Below are positions 8,116 through 16,827 of a DNA stretch of 63,416 nucleotides, piece by piece. A program made the translations under genes and the position numbers. Position 1 is the stretch's first letter, and each line of letters opens with the position of its first letter. The DNA comes from an uncultured Lentisphaerota bacterium. GTDB taxonomy: Bacteria > Verrucomicrobiota > Kiritimatiellia > CAIQIC01. Location of the stretch: contig CAIWHP010000158.1 of assembly GCA_903912445.1 (NCBI GenBank), forward strand, positions 1-63,416, written 5' to 3'. The notes under the pieces are model-generated. The model had not been told where the DNA came from. It ran no database searches and was given only the letters and a program-made list of their open reading frames with translations.

Positions 8116-9108
8116 ATGACCACCCAAAAAGACATCGCGGAAAAGCTGGGCGTCTCGGTGGCGCTGGTCTCGCGCGCGCTGTCCGGCAAGGCCGAGGCGA
8201 TCGGCGTCGCGGCCGCCACGGTGCGGCGCATCCACGCCGAGGCCGAACGCCGCGGCTACATCCCGAACGCCAGCGCGCGCCTGCTGCGCGGCGGGCCGAG
8301 CCGCACGCTCGGCGTCATCGTGTTCGACTTTGCGGATCCGTTCTTCGGCCCGTTCATCGAGGAGTTGCACCGGCTCGCGCATACGACGGGCCACTCGCTG
8401 GTCCTGATCGGCGTGGAGCACCGGCGCGTCGAGCCGCGTGACCTGCAGCCGCTGCTCAAGCACGGCGTCGGCGGCGCGATCGTGCTCGGGTCCGGCGGCG
8501 ACGCGGCGGGGTTGGCGGTGCTGGCCGCGCGCCGGCTGCCCGTCGCGCGCATCGGCCATGGTCCGCTCGGCGGCATGACGCTGACCACGCACGTGGATGA
8601 GCGCGCCGGCGTCGCTGCCGTGCTCGCACACTTGGTCCAGACACGGCGCATGACCGTCGGTTTTCTCGGCGGCATCCATCCGGCGCAGGAGGAACGCTTC
8701 GAGCATTTCCGGGCGGGGTTGAAGCCGGCAGGGCTGACGAGCAAGCCGGCGTGGCAGCTGTTCAGCGCCGAAACGCTGATGCAGGCCGGCTACGCCGCGT
8801 GCCGTCAGTTGCTGGCCCAGTCCAAGCGCGATCTGCCGGCCGCGCTGGTGGCGGGCAGCGATGTCGTCGCGCTCGGCGCGATGCGCGCGCTGAAGGAAGA
8901 GGGCCTGAGTGTGCCGAAGGATATCGCCGTGACCGGCTTCGACGACATCCCCGTGGCGCAGCTCGTCGCGCCCACGCTGACGACCGTGCGCCAGCCGATC
9001 GCGCGCATGGCCCGGCTCGCCTTCGAGGCCGTGACCCATCCCGCCGCCGCGCCCCAGCCCGCCCACGCCATCTGCAAGCCGCTGCTGGTCGTCCGCGAAT
9101 CGGCCTGA
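8116..9108 (+). CDS. LacI-family transcriptional regulator
   Basis: 330 residues. The N-terminal helix-turn-helix (residues 3-22, TQKDIAEKLGVSVALVSRAL) and hinge (YIPNASARLLRGG) are followed by the periplasmic-binding-protein-like effector domain: TLGVIVFDFADPFF, the GFDDIPVAQLVAPTLTTVRQP region, and a short tail. The start has no clear ribosome site. It is the last gene of the gnd operon. The palindrome CTCAAACGTTTGAG before gnd and before the kinase at 60159 is the obvious candidate operator, so it probably controls both loci in response to a sugar acid. The binding assignment is an inference. Confidence 0.9.
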   Translation: MTTQKDIAEKLGVSVALVSRALSGKAEAIGVAAATVRRIHAEAERRGYIPNASARLLRGGPSRTLGVIVFDFADPFFGPFIEELHRLAHTTGHSLVLIGVEHRRVEPRDLQPLLKHGVGGAIVLGSGGDAAGLAVLAARRLPVARIGHGPLGGMTLTTHVDERAGVAAVLAHLVQTRRMTVGFLGGIHPAQEERFEHFRAGLKPAGLTSKPAWQLFSAETLMQAGYAACRQLLAQSKRDLPAALVAGSDVVALGAMRALKEEGLSVPKDIAVTGFDDIPVAQLVAPTLTTVRQPIARMARLAFEAVTHPAAAPQPAHAICKPLLVVRESA

Positions 9109-9155
9109 GCCCTACACTGCCGCCCATGGCAACCTCCCCTCGCGCACCCGGATAA

Positions 9156-9188
9156 CGCCCGCTACCTAGCCACGCTAGGTAGCGGGCG
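9156..9188. terminator. Strong bidirectional hairpin
   Basis: CGCCCGCTACCTAG (9156-9169) pairs perfectly over 14 bases with CTAGGTAGCGGGCG (9175-9188), loop CCACG. It lies between two convergent gene ends (9108 and 9311), so it can act as a terminator for both, although no T-run follows. It may equally be a dispersed structured repeat. Confidence 0.5.
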
Positions 9189-9194
9189 AACAAC

Positions 9195-9215
9195 GGTCCG
9201 TGCCTTGTACGGACC
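9195..9215. repeat. Second small hairpin
   Basis: GGTCCGT (9195-9201) and ACGGACC (9209-9215) form a 7-base stem, six bases after the stronger hairpin. Nothing else is recognisable up to 9310. Confidence 0.4.
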
Positions 9216-9310
9216 TCGATGACTTATCGGGCCAGGGCGGTCGCGTGAGCGGCATCTCGGCCAGGACGTGTCCCCGTGCGGGCGGGTTCTGCAGGCACTT
9301 CCCAGTGAAC

Positions 9311-12300
9311 TTATTGCGGCGGGCGCGGCAGGCGGGCCAGCAGATCCTGGCGGACCCAGCAGTTGCCGCAACTGCAACGGTCGGGGTGGCCGCAGGTATC
9401 GGCGACGTCGCGGAACGGCGGGGGCGTGAGGGTGGCGGCGACGAGCTGGCACATGTCCTGATAGGCGGGGTCGCTCCGGTCGCGGTAGGCGCCGCTGGCC
9501 AGCTGTCCCCAGCCGCCGGCGGCGGCGGGCAGCGGCGCGCGCAGGATGCGGCTCTCGTCGGGTTGGGCCAGGTTGACGAGCGCGGCCAAGGGTTGCTGCG
9601 CGAGGCTCACGCCAAAGCGCTTTTCGATCGCGGCGCGCAAGGCCTTTTCACCCGCGGGGCTGGGCGGCTGCGTCTCAATGCGGTTGTGCGAGTAGTCGCC
9701 GTAGAATTGCGCGTTGAGGTCCAGCCAGTCCACGATGCGCTGGAAGCTTTCCTGGTCCAGCTGCACGCGCGGCGTGCCGTCCTTGGCGGGATGGCCCGCG
9801 AGCAGCAGGGGCGCGAGGCAGCCGGCGGCGGCGAAATAATCCTTCGGCACGCTGAAGGCCGTCTGCACGTTGCGCTTTGCGGTCGCGACAAGGCCGGGCT
9901 TGCCGAGCAGCGCCAGGTAGGAGCTGCTGAATTCCGTGCGCTGTCTTTGGCCGCGCGGATGAGCGGGGTCCGCCCGGGAAAATTCCCCCGTCAGGTCGAG
10001 CCCGCCGGCGGCGCCTGCGAGGCCGTGGCAGCGGATGCAGTGGCGGTCGAGCACGGGCTGGACGGAGCGCATATAGCTGAAGCCTCCGGCATAGTGCGGG
10101 CCGGCCGGCGGCGTGAGCGGCTGGACTTTCAGGCGCGGATTGGCGGCCGGCGGCGGCGCGCTGCTGCGCGGCTCGTGGCAACCGACGCACGCGGCTTTTT
10201 CGCCGGGCTGGAGATAGACGAGGCTGCGCATGGTCATCACGGCCAGGCCATGCTCGTCGAGCAGCTGGAATTGCAGCGCCTGGTCCGACGGCGCCTCGAA
10301 CGCGACGGAGCCGTCGGCGTTGACCGGCACCGTGCCGAGCACTTTCTTGACGAGCTGGTTGGCCACCTGGCTGCGCGACGGCGAGGAGCGCGTGGGCTTG
10401 CTGATGATCTGGTTGATGCGCAGGGCCTTGATCGTCCCGCGCGGGAACGGCGTGGAGCTTTGATAGACGTCCTCCACGGAGAACACGCCGGTCCGCTCCG
10501 CACTCTTCGCGACCAGCGTGCTGGGGATCGCCGGCGGCTGGACGCGCGGCCGCAGCGGGACCGGATCGCAGCACGAGATGGTGTCGTCGGCGCAAATCAG
10601 CTCGCGCCCGCCAAGCGTATCCACGAGATAGATGGCATAGTGCCCGGTCCGGTCCGGCCCGGGTTTGTAGGCGCAGAGGAACAGGTCCTCGCTGAGCGGC
10701 CACGGCGAGCCGGCGCGGCCGCCCCGTGCGTCCTCGGCCGGCGGCATGGTCGTGCGCGTGATGCCCGCGGGCACGCCGGATTCCGGGAAGCCCAGCTCGG
10801 GCGTGAGCCACGTCAGCGGCGCGCCGCCCTCCTGGCCCTTGCGCGGGTCCACCGTGACCAACGTGCCGAACGTCTGGCCGTGATGCGCGCCGCAGGTGCT
10901 GACGGTCTTGTGCGAGCCGGGGATCGCCTGCGGCTCGCTGATCAGGCACGGCGCGGCGGAGTTGTTGCCGTAGTAGTGCGCGGTCTGCGTGCCGTCGGGA
11001 CGGATGGTCCAGAGGCTCTGGAACTGCACGTCGTGGCGGTCCACATAATCCCAGCGGCAATAGCCGAGCGAGCCATCGGACAGCACGCTCGGCGCCCATT
11101 CGTTGGACTCGTTGTAGGAGAGCGCACGGATGGCGCCGCCCGTGGCGTCGGCGCGGTAGAGCGTGTACGCCGGCACGTAGCGGCTGCCGTGGCAGCGCCC
11201 GTATTGCTGGCTGCGCGTGGAGATGAACGCGAGGCCGCCATCGGGCAGGTAGCACGGATCGGTATCCTCGATGAGCACGGTCTGGCGGCCGTCGCGGCCC
11301 TCCAGCGGGTCGCGCGCCGTGCCGGTGATCTGCCGCACTTTTTTCGTGTCGAAAGAATATTCGTAGATGAAGTAGCCGCGCAGCTGGCTGTCCTGCGCGC
11401 CGCGCGGGTCGGCGTGGTCGGCAAAGGCGAACAGCACGCGCCGGCCGTCGGGCGCGAGATCGGGCTGCAGCGTCGCGCCCCGCGGCAGCTTATCGGCGAG
11501 CAGCGCGGTTTGTTTCGGCTGCGCCTTCCAGTTTTCGAGCAGCACGAGGCCGGGTGCGGCCTGCGAATGGCGGCCCAGATACTGGTCGCACATGTGCTCC
11601 GGCAGGTGGCCGCTGCGCTTGTTGATCAGCAGCGTCGGGAAGTCCAGCAGCGGGTGCGAGAGGATGAGGTTGCGCCGCAGGACGCACGCCTGCGCATAAA
11701 GCTTTTCGCCGGAAATTTTCCCTGCGCTCGCGCCGGGTAATTGCGCCTGCAGCGCCTTGAGCTGCGCCGCAAACTCCGGGCGCGGAGCGGCCTGCTCGAC
11801 GAACGCGAGCGTTTTCTCCGCGAGCGCGAGGCGCTCCTCGGCGTGCGGCACGTAGAACAGGCCGCGCACGGCCTCCACGTCCGCCAGGCTCTGGCAGCGC
11901 TTGGCCAGCTCCCGCGCCGGGCCGGACAGCTTGCCGCAGCGCTTCGCGTAACGCCCGGCGAGCTCGCTCCAGTCGTTGCCCTGCCACGGCGTCCGCCAGA
12001 TGTCGGCGGCTTCCTCCAGCCAGCGCTCGCGGTGCGCCACCGGGCCTGGAAACGCCGCGGCGGCCAGCGTCCAGATTTTATCGAGCGCCGCGCCGTGCTG
12101 CATTTCCTGTTGCGCCACGGATGCGCACGAAACCCAGACACGCGTCGGCCGCTTGTCGTTGGGGTTTTCGTTGGGGACGCCCAGGGTCACTTCCAGCGTT
12201 TCAAATTTTCCGCCGAGCTCCAGGGTCACTTCGCCGTGGTTGAGCTCCATGCCGTTCGCAAAAACGCGCTTGCCACTCTTGACCGGTTTCCAGCCGTTCT

Positions 12301-12721
12301 CTTTGTCGTGGCGCAGGTTTCCCTGCTGGTCAATCTTGGTGAGCAACAGGCGTGCGGCCTGGAGCGCGACCGCCGCGCCCCGGGCGTTGAGCAGGCGGGC
12401 ATCGCTGACGAACACCGGACGCGGGCCCAAGCTGCCGAGATAAAGTTTGGACAGTCCCGCCACGTTCAGCTTCAGCGTGCGCGGCTCGTCCTGGCCGGTG
12501 AGCGTGAAATCCTGCGCGTCAAAATTCTTGAGCAGGGCGTCGCCTTGCTTGCGGGCCTGCGCGGTCTGCGCGGCCTGCGTTTCCTGGCCGGCCAGCGCCG
12601 TGCGCGAAGCGACCACGGTTTCCAGCCACGAGTCCTGCTTGACGAAGTACGGCGCGCCGTCTTCCGCCCCTGCCGCCCCCGCCACGAGTGCAGCCACCCA
12701 CCAGCCCAAACGATGCTTCAT
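9311..12721 (-). CDS. HzsA-like exported di-haem protein with NPCBM-like and PD40 parts
   Basis: 1136 residues from ATG 12721 (MKHRLGWWVAALVAG, signal peptide). An upstream ATG at 12775 would bury the signal. The N-terminal 100-280 region resembles an NPCBM/NEW2 beta-sandwich (LYLGSLGPRPVFVSDARLL). The middle is a PD40-type propeller (YLPDGGLAFISTRSQQYGRCHG, LSDGSLGYCRWDYVD). The C-terminal third has two c-type haem sites, CVGCH and CIRCH, in the context seen in hydrazine-synthase-alpha-like proteins, plus a Cys-rich tail (CGHPDRCSCGNC). Related proteins are common in Verrucomicrobia and Planctomycetes; they are not evidence for anammox. Likely periplasmic electron-transfer or glycan-related role. 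Confidence 0.8.
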   Translation of the reverse strand: MKHRLGWWVAALVAGAAGAEDGAPYFVKQDSWLETVVASRTALAGQETQAAQTAQARKQGDALLKNFDAQDFTLTGQDEPRTLKLNVAGLSKLYLGSLGPRPVFVSDARLLNARGAAVALQAARLLLTKIDQQGNLRHDKENGWKPVKSGKRVFANGMELNHGEVTLELGGKFETLEVTLGVPNENPNDKRPTRVWVSCASVAQQEMQHGAALDKIWTLAAAAFPGPVAHRERWLEEAADIWRTPWQGNDWSELAGRYAKRCGKLSGPARELAKRCQSLADVEAVRGLFYVPHAEERLALAEKTLAFVEQAAPRPEFAAQLKALQAQLPGASAGKISGEKLYAQACVLRRNLILSHPLLDFPTLLINKRSGHLPEHMCDQYLGRHSQAAPGLVLLENWKAQPKQTALLADKLPRGATLQPDLAPDGRRVLFAFADHADPRGAQDSQLRGYFIYEYSFDTKKVRQITGTARDPLEGRDGRQTVLIEDTDPCYLPDGGLAFISTRSQQYGRCHGSRYVPAYTLYRADATGGAIRALSYNESNEWAPSVLSDGSLGYCRWDYVDRHDVQFQSLWTIRPDGTQTAHYYGNNSAAPCLISEPQAIPGSHKTVSTCGAHHGQTFGTLVTVDPRKGQEGGAPLTWLTPELGFPESGVPAGITRTTMPPAEDARGGRAGSPWPLSEDLFLCAYKPGPDRTGHYAIYLVDTLGGRELICADDTISCCDPVPLRPRVQPPAIPSTLVAKSAERTGVFSVEDVYQSSTPFPRGTIKALRINQIISKPTRSSPSRSQVANQLVKKVLGTVPVNADGSVAFEAPSDQALQFQLLDEHGLAVMTMRSLVYLQPGEKAACVGCHEPRSSAPPPAANPRLKVQPLTPPAGPHYAGGFSYMRSVQPVLDRHCIRCHGLAGAAGGLDLTGEFSRADPAHPRGQRQRTEFSSSYLALLGKPGLVATAKRNVQTAFSVPKDYFAAAGCLAPLLLAGHPAKDGTPRVQLDQESFQRIVDWLDLNAQFYGDYSHNRIETQPPSPAGEKALRAAIEKRFGVSLAQQPLAALVNLAQPDESRILRAPLPAAAGGWGQLASGAYRDRSDPAYQDMCQLVAATLTPPPFRDVADTCGHPDRCSCGNCWVRQDLLARLPRPPQ

Positions 12722-12970
12722 AAATTTTCCGGGTTCAGACGCCGAGAAAGGAAACCCGCGCACACCGGCGCGCACCCAAGTGAAACGGGGAAAGCGCCCG
12801 CTTATTGCCGCGCAGCGCAGCTAATGCCGCGTGCACACAGATAGCCGTCCCGCCCGGCGCTGCGCGCGTTCATTGCCGAACAGGGATTCGGCTCCTGCAG
12901 GGAAACGCGGCCCTGGTCGTGCGCGGCAAGGGTCACCTGCGCCGGGCTTTTCGCCGTCGCCGCCACCTGC

Positions 12971-13768
12971 TCAAACGTGCGGCTCGATGGCGATATGGAC
13001 GCGCTGTGTCTGCGTCTGGATGTCCAGCAGCGGCCCGACGTGGTCGGCGTGCTCGACGGCCTTGCGCAACTCCTCGAAGGCAATGCCCTCGGATTCGATC
13101 GCCTCGCGCGCGCGCGCCGGGACCAGATTGGCCAGCTTGAAAATTTGCACCGGCACGCGGATCACCGCGTCCCATTCATCTCCCGTGCCCTTCTGGAGCG
13201 AGATGACCAGGTCCATGCCGGTCTTCGGCGCGCCGTGGTGCGCCGCTTTCTTTTCCCCATGCGCCGCGACGGGCGGCGCCGGCGGCTGGACGGGCACCGG
13301 CGGAACCGGCGCCGGGGACGGCGGAACCGGCGCCGGTGCCGCGACAGGCTCGGGCGCCACGGGAGCGACCGGGGGCATCACGACCTTGTTAAGCTTCGGC
13401 GCAGGCGTCGAAACAACGTGTGCTTCCGTCACCTTTTGCGTCTGCCCGGATCTGGCTGCCAGCTTGACCGGCGGCGCCTTGGGTGCGACGAATTCCGTCC
13501 CCTGGTGGTCGGTTGATTGCTGTACCGGCGCGGGAGGAGGAGGAGGCGGCGGCGGTGGCGGCGGAGGGGGCGGAGGCGGCGGTTGCGCCACGGTGCTGGG
13601 CGGCGGCACCGTGGCCGGCCTGATCGTCGTCGCCGGCCCGGCACCGGGTTTGCCTTCCGGTTTCTTCTTGAACACCGACACCATCAGCTTCTTGTTGCAC
13701 GCCGGGCACGTACTATCGCACGCCTCGGGGTCATAGATGTTCTTGCAGAAAGGGCATTTTATTTTCAT
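12971..13768 (-). CDS. Zinc-ribbon protein with polyproline tract
   Basis: 265 residues from ATG 13768 (MKIKCPFCKNIYDPEACD). An N-terminal zinc ribbon uses CPFC (5-8) and CPAC. It is followed by a basic linker and a run of 17 consecutive prolines, then a Pro/Ala/Val-rich region. The C-terminal ~80 residues look folded (MDLVISLQKGTGDEWDAVIRVPVQIFKLANLV). The polyproline run would stall ribosomes without EF-P. No known family is recognised beyond the ribbon. It may be a cytoplasmic adaptor. The upstream 534 bases hold only hairpins and a decayed esterase. Confidence 0.72.
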   Translation of the reverse strand: MKIKCPFCKNIYDPEACDSTCPACNKKLMVSVFKKKPEGKPGAGPATTIRPATVPPPSTVAQPPPPPPPPPPPPPPPPPAPVQQSTDHQGTEFVAPKAPPVKLAARSGQTQKVTEAHVVSTPAPKLNKVVMPPVAPVAPEPVAAPAPVPPSPAPVPPVPVQPPAPPVAAHGEKKAAHHGAPKTGMDLVISLQKGTGDEWDAVIRVPVQIFKLANLVPARAREAIESEGIAFEELRKAVEHADHVGPLLDIQTQTQRVHIAIEPHV

Positions 13769-13942
13769 AGGCTCACCGTTTCGCGTAACGGATTTCATGC
13801 CCGAAATTAGCGGGGGTGGCAAGTCCTATTACAGTCCTATGGCGGGCACGGCCCTTGCGGGTGCAACACCGAGGGCGCTCCTTCCCGCCCCTTGGAAGGA
13901 GGAGCCGGCGAGTCCCCGGGCCCGGGGGCCCGGCTGGGGGAA

Positions 13943-14259
13943 TTATTTCGCACCGACGAGGTGTTTGCGGAAGAAGGCCTCGCTCGGCGCGCGGTTTTCG
14001 TCGCCGGTGAACGCCCCGCCACCGCGGCCGGCGCCGGGCCGGTTTTTCAACGCGCTCTCGACGCCCGCTTTATGTAGCGCGGCAGGCCTTCGCTGGCTTT
14101 GCTCAGGGGCACGCCGGAATCAGCCGCCCCGTGCATGGGCAGGAACGGCGCGGTGTCCTTGGTCACCCGATCGGGCGGGCCCGCCTGCCTGGCGCGTTGG
14201 AGTTTTTCCCGGACCGGTCCGCCGGGCCCTTGCGCTCGTGCACCCAGGGTTTCGTGGAC
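13943..14259 (-). pseudogene. Decayed alpha/beta-hydrolase (esterase) remnant
   Basis: The minus strand keeps the C-terminal end of a BD-FAE/dienelactone-hydrolase-like esterase in two frames. The first (14259 to about 14085) reads GPVREKLQRARQAGPPDRVTK, then DTAPFLPMHGAADSGVPLSKAS, matching the Asp region of the catalytic triad. After a frameshift near 14080 the second frame reads LHKAGVESALKNRPG, GGGAFTGDENR and EAFFRKHLVGAK, ending at TAA 13943. The N-terminal half with the nucleophile is absent. Upstream, the ORF runs into the end of the thymidylate-synthase-like gene. Between 13769 and 13942 I see only GC-rich hairpins (13878-13901, 13914-13927). Confidence 0.7.
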
Positions 14260-14302
14260 AGGAGCGGGGCGGCCTGGCCGGCAGGGAGTGCTCGTGCGGG
14301 CT

Positions 14303-15199
14303 TTATGTTCCGCCGCGCTCAAGGTCGTGGGCGCGGATCTTGGCCGCGACCAGCGGGCCGGCCTCGTCGTAGATCGCGCGGATGTTTTCGTCGGAGAACT
14401 CATAGACGCGGTCCTCGAACTTGGTCGTTGCGAGGCGGTCGAACAGGCGCTGGCGGGCTTGCGCGATGTCCTTGCCGTAGATGTGGAAGCTGTCGGCCTG
14501 CCAGTTGAGGCGGCCGAGCTCGACGCGGTGGCCGGAACGCTTGGCGACCTCGGCGGCGATCACGTCGCGGTTGAACAGGATGAAGCCGAACATGTTCATG
14601 AAGTTCGCGCCCCAGGCGTCGTTGCTGCGGAAGCGGACGTTGCAGTTGAGCCACCACGTGCCCGCGGCGTCGGGCAGGATGCGGTACCAGAGCGACTGCA
14701 GGCACGGCGGGTCGTAGCAGTCGAGGTCCACGTTCGGCATCCACGTGATCATCTGCGCCTGCCGCGTGAACGGCTGCGCGGCGAGCTTGGCGATGACCTT
14801 CTCGACCTGGTTGATGTTGAACGGGCCGGCGGTCTCGGAGCGGTCGCCGTGCTTTTCGAGCCACACGCCGTAGGCGGCGAGGCGGCCGTGGTAGGTGTAT
14901 TCCCAGCGCGTGTCGGCCGGGTCGTTCATATTCTTGACCCAGTGGTCCTTGGCGCCCTGCACTTCCATGACATATTCGCGCAGGTCCTCGATGCCGCCGG
15001 GGAACGCCTTGTGGATCATCGGCTCGGCGAGCGGCTCGAGCACGGTCAGGTTCAGCGTGGCGTCGAGGCTGGGCGGATCGCCGGGCTTGTCGTATTGCGT
15101 CGGGAACGGGATGCCGCCGCGGAAGAGCGCGATCAGCCCCTGTTCGTACGCGGCCGCCAGCGACCGCGCGCACACCGTTAACACCGGAATATTTTCCAT
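14303..15199 (-). CDS. Thymidylate-synthase-fold protein
   Basis: 298 residues from ATG 15199, with an AGGAG site. The C-terminal half keeps the thymidylate synthase pattern in a divergent form. A candidate nucleophile Cys166 is in DPPCLQ, RSND-WGANFMNMFGF (191-206) matches the RSxDxxLGxPFN phosphate/nucleotide motif, and SFHIYGKD (237-244) matches the HIYxNH region. The N-terminal part (LNLTVLEPLAEPMIHKAFPGG) resembles archaeal-type ThyA and dCMP-hydroxymethylase-like relatives more than classical ThyA. The substrate (dUMP, dCMP or another pyrimidine nucleotide) cannot be read. A much longer in-frame ORF upstream is a shadow of the VCBS gene on the other strand. Confidence 0.72.
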   Translation of the reverse strand: MENIPVLTVCARSLAAAYEQGLIALFRGGIPFPTQYDKPGDPPSLDATLNLTVLEPLAEPMIHKAFPGGIEDLREYVMEVQGAKDHWVKNMNDPADTRWEYTYHGRLAAYGVWLEKHGDRSETAGPFNINQVEKVIAKLAAQPFTRQAQMITWMPNVDLDCYDPPCLQSLWYRILPDAAGTWWLNCNVRFRSNDAWGANFMNMFGFILFNRDVIAAEVAKRSGHRVELGRLNWQADSFHIYGKDIAQARQRLFDRLATTKFEDRVYEFSDENIRAIYDEAGPLVAAKIRAHDLERGGT

Positions 15200-15306
15200 C
15201 GCATTCTCCTGCATGAGGGCCGGATGCTCGTGGCCGCGGATGATAAAGCGCGCGGCGTGGCAAAGCAACGCTGCGCCGGCGGCGGACGCGCCCTTTTCCC
15301 GGATTG

Positions 15307-15353
15307 TCCAAGGCCTGGTAAAATAGAGCTGCGGTTTCCCAAGCCTTGGAAAA
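15307..15353. repeat. Palindromic repeat cluster A (2 copies)
   Basis: A degenerate copy TCCAAGGCCTGGTA (15307-15320) and a good copy TTTCCCAAGCCTTGGAAAA (15335-15353) lie between two divergent gene starts. They belong to the TTCCAAG-N-CTTGGAA family seen in four other places in this window. Confidence 0.75.
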
Positions 15354-15371
15354 CTCACGGAAGAAGCGCGT

Positions 15372-15400
15372 TTACTCCGGTCCCGCGGCCATGACATAGT
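15372..15400 (+). promoter_or_regulatory. Promoter of the VCBS gene, probably leaderless
   Basis: TTACTC (15372-15377), 17 bases, then CATAGT (15395-15400). ATG 15407 follows after six bases, so transcription would start at or next to the start codon. No Shine-Dalgarno is present. Confidence 0.45.
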
Positions 15401-15406
15401 ACGCTC

Positions 15407-16813
15407 ATGATGACTCACAGAGGCTTTTACGCCGGTCCGGCCGCGGGTTTGCTGCTGGCGCTGTCGGCCGTCGCCACGGAAACGCCGGCGGACAAGCCGG
15501 GCCAGGCCGTCCTGGTGCGCAGTTTCTCCGTGGAGGCGTTTGGCGGGGATACCGTCCAGCTGGCCGACCTCGACGGCGATGGCGAACCGGAGCTGCTGGT
15601 CCTGCAAAGCGCCGGCCAGTTCTGCTCCAAGCTCTATCGCGGGCAGAAGGATCTGGACGATGTCGACCGCGAACTCTACTGCCTGACCGCGGTGACGCTG
15701 CAGGGCAAGGTGCTCTGGCGGGACGGCACGCCCTATAAGCGCGACTTCCCGTTCACCAGCCACGGCGCGCAGGGTGGCGAGCTGATGCTGACGGTGAGCG
15801 ATGTCAATGCCGACGGAAAGCCGGAGGTGGTCGTCATCCGGCATGGCGAGCTGGCGTTGCTCGAAGCCGCCACGGGCAAGACGCTCAGTAGCGTGAAGCT
15901 GCCGGCCGACAACTTCGTCGACCTCTCCACCGCGCAGTTCGGCTCGCCGGCCAAGGGTCGCCAGATCATCTGCAAGGTGAACGACCGCTCCTATAAACCG
16001 TGGGAGTATGCGAACCCGATCATCGTCTACAACGCCGACCTCACGGTCTATCACGAGCCGTTTGCTGTGCCGGGCGCGGGCCACAACTGGGTGGTGCGCG
16101 ACTTCAACGGCGACGGCCGCGACGAGCTGCTGATGGGCTACAGCCTGCTGGACCACGACTTGAAAACCATCTGGAAGCTCGATCTCGGGCCGGGCTTCAA
16201 CTATGCCGCCGAGCATGCCGACCACGTCGGGGCGTCCGACCTGAATGGCGACGGCAAGCTGGAGGTCCGCTATTCCGGTTCGAAGGATTTCCTGGTCACC
16301 GACCTCGACGGTAAAACGCTCTGGAAGTCGTCCGCCGGCCACGGCCAGTCCTCGGTCGCCGGCCCGTGGGGCCCGCACGGCGAGCAGCAGATCATCATGG
16401 CGGAAAAAAATCGCGGGCTCTGGGGCCTCGACACAGGGGGCAAGGTGCGCTGGCACAGCAAGGACATCAACGGCTATGCCATCGCGAGCGTGCATTGGGC
16501 GAAGGCGGGCGCCTGCCAAAACTGGGCGCTCTTCCGGCCGCAGCTGAAACCGATAAAGAAGACACCGTACGAGAGCGACCCCGCCTGGAGCCGCACGCTC
16601 TGGCCGAAGTTCCTCGCGTGCGACGGCACGCCGCTGGATGTGTTCCCGTGGAAAGAGGAATACGCCCAGCCGAAGCGGCTCATCCGCGCCGAGCGCTCCT
16701 ATGACTGCGGCGTGAAGTATTACGCGCTGGTCCGCGACCTCGATCACGACGGCCTCGACGAAGTGCTCATCCATGACCGCAGCCGCATCTGGCTCTTCCA
16801 CGCGCCGCCGTGA
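15407..16813 (+). CDS. Exported VCBS/FG-GAP-repeat protein
   Basis: 468 residues. The signal peptide is at 1-25 (LLLALSAVATETPA). It is followed by calcium-binding beta-propeller repeats of the FG-GAP/VCBS kind: DLDGDGEPELLVL, DVNADGKPEVVVIRHG, DFNGDGRDELLMGY, DLNGDGKLEVRYSG and DLDHDGLDEVLIHD. Each has the DxDxDG loop typical of the family. A seven-bladed propeller outside the cell, probably binding glycans or proteins, is likely. It is convergent with the carboxylesterase gene, only 14 bases apart. Its start looks leaderless. Confidence 0.85.
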   Translation: MMTHRGFYAGPAAGLLLALSAVATETPADKPGQAVLVRSFSVEAFGGDTVQLADLDGDGEPELLVLQSAGQFCSKLYRGQKDLDDVDRELYCLTAVTLQGKVLWRDGTPYKRDFPFTSHGAQGGELMLTVSDVNADGKPEVVVIRHGELALLEAATGKTLSSVKLPADNFVDLSTAQFGSPAKGRQIICKVNDRSYKPWEYANPIIVYNADLTVYHEPFAVPGAGHNWVVRDFNGDGRDELLMGYSLLDHDLKTIWKLDLGPGFNYAAEHADHVGASDLNGDGKLEVRYSGSKDFLVTDLDGKTLWKSSAGHGQSSVAGPWGPHGEQQIIMAEKNRGLWGLDTGGKVRWHSKDINGYAIASVHWAKAGACQNWALFRPQLKPIKKTPYESDPAWSRTLWPKFLACDGTPLDVFPWKEEYAQPKRLIRAERSYDCGVKYYALVRDLDHDGLDEVLIHDRSRIWLFHAPP

Positions 16814-16827
16814 AGCAAGCTGGCGGT

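Noticed and set aside
9200-11740. 846-codon plus-strand frame opposite the HzsA-like gene
   Set aside because: Shadow of a high-GC gene: no conserved motifs, low-complexity composition.
9311-12721. Evidence for anammox from the HzsA-like protein
   Set aside because: HzsA-like domains with CxxCH are widespread in Verrucomicrobia and Planctomycetes without anammox; no other hydrazine genes are present.
12969-12982. Third LacI-type operator (CTCAAACGTGCGGC)
   Set aside because: Only the left half matches, and it lies at the end of a coding region.
14303-16801. 832-codon minus frame covering the VCBS gene and the thymidylate-synthase-like gene
   Set aside because: Only the last 298 codons from ATG 15199 (with AGGAG) show a protein family; the rest is antisense to the calcium-loop repeats of the VCBS gene.
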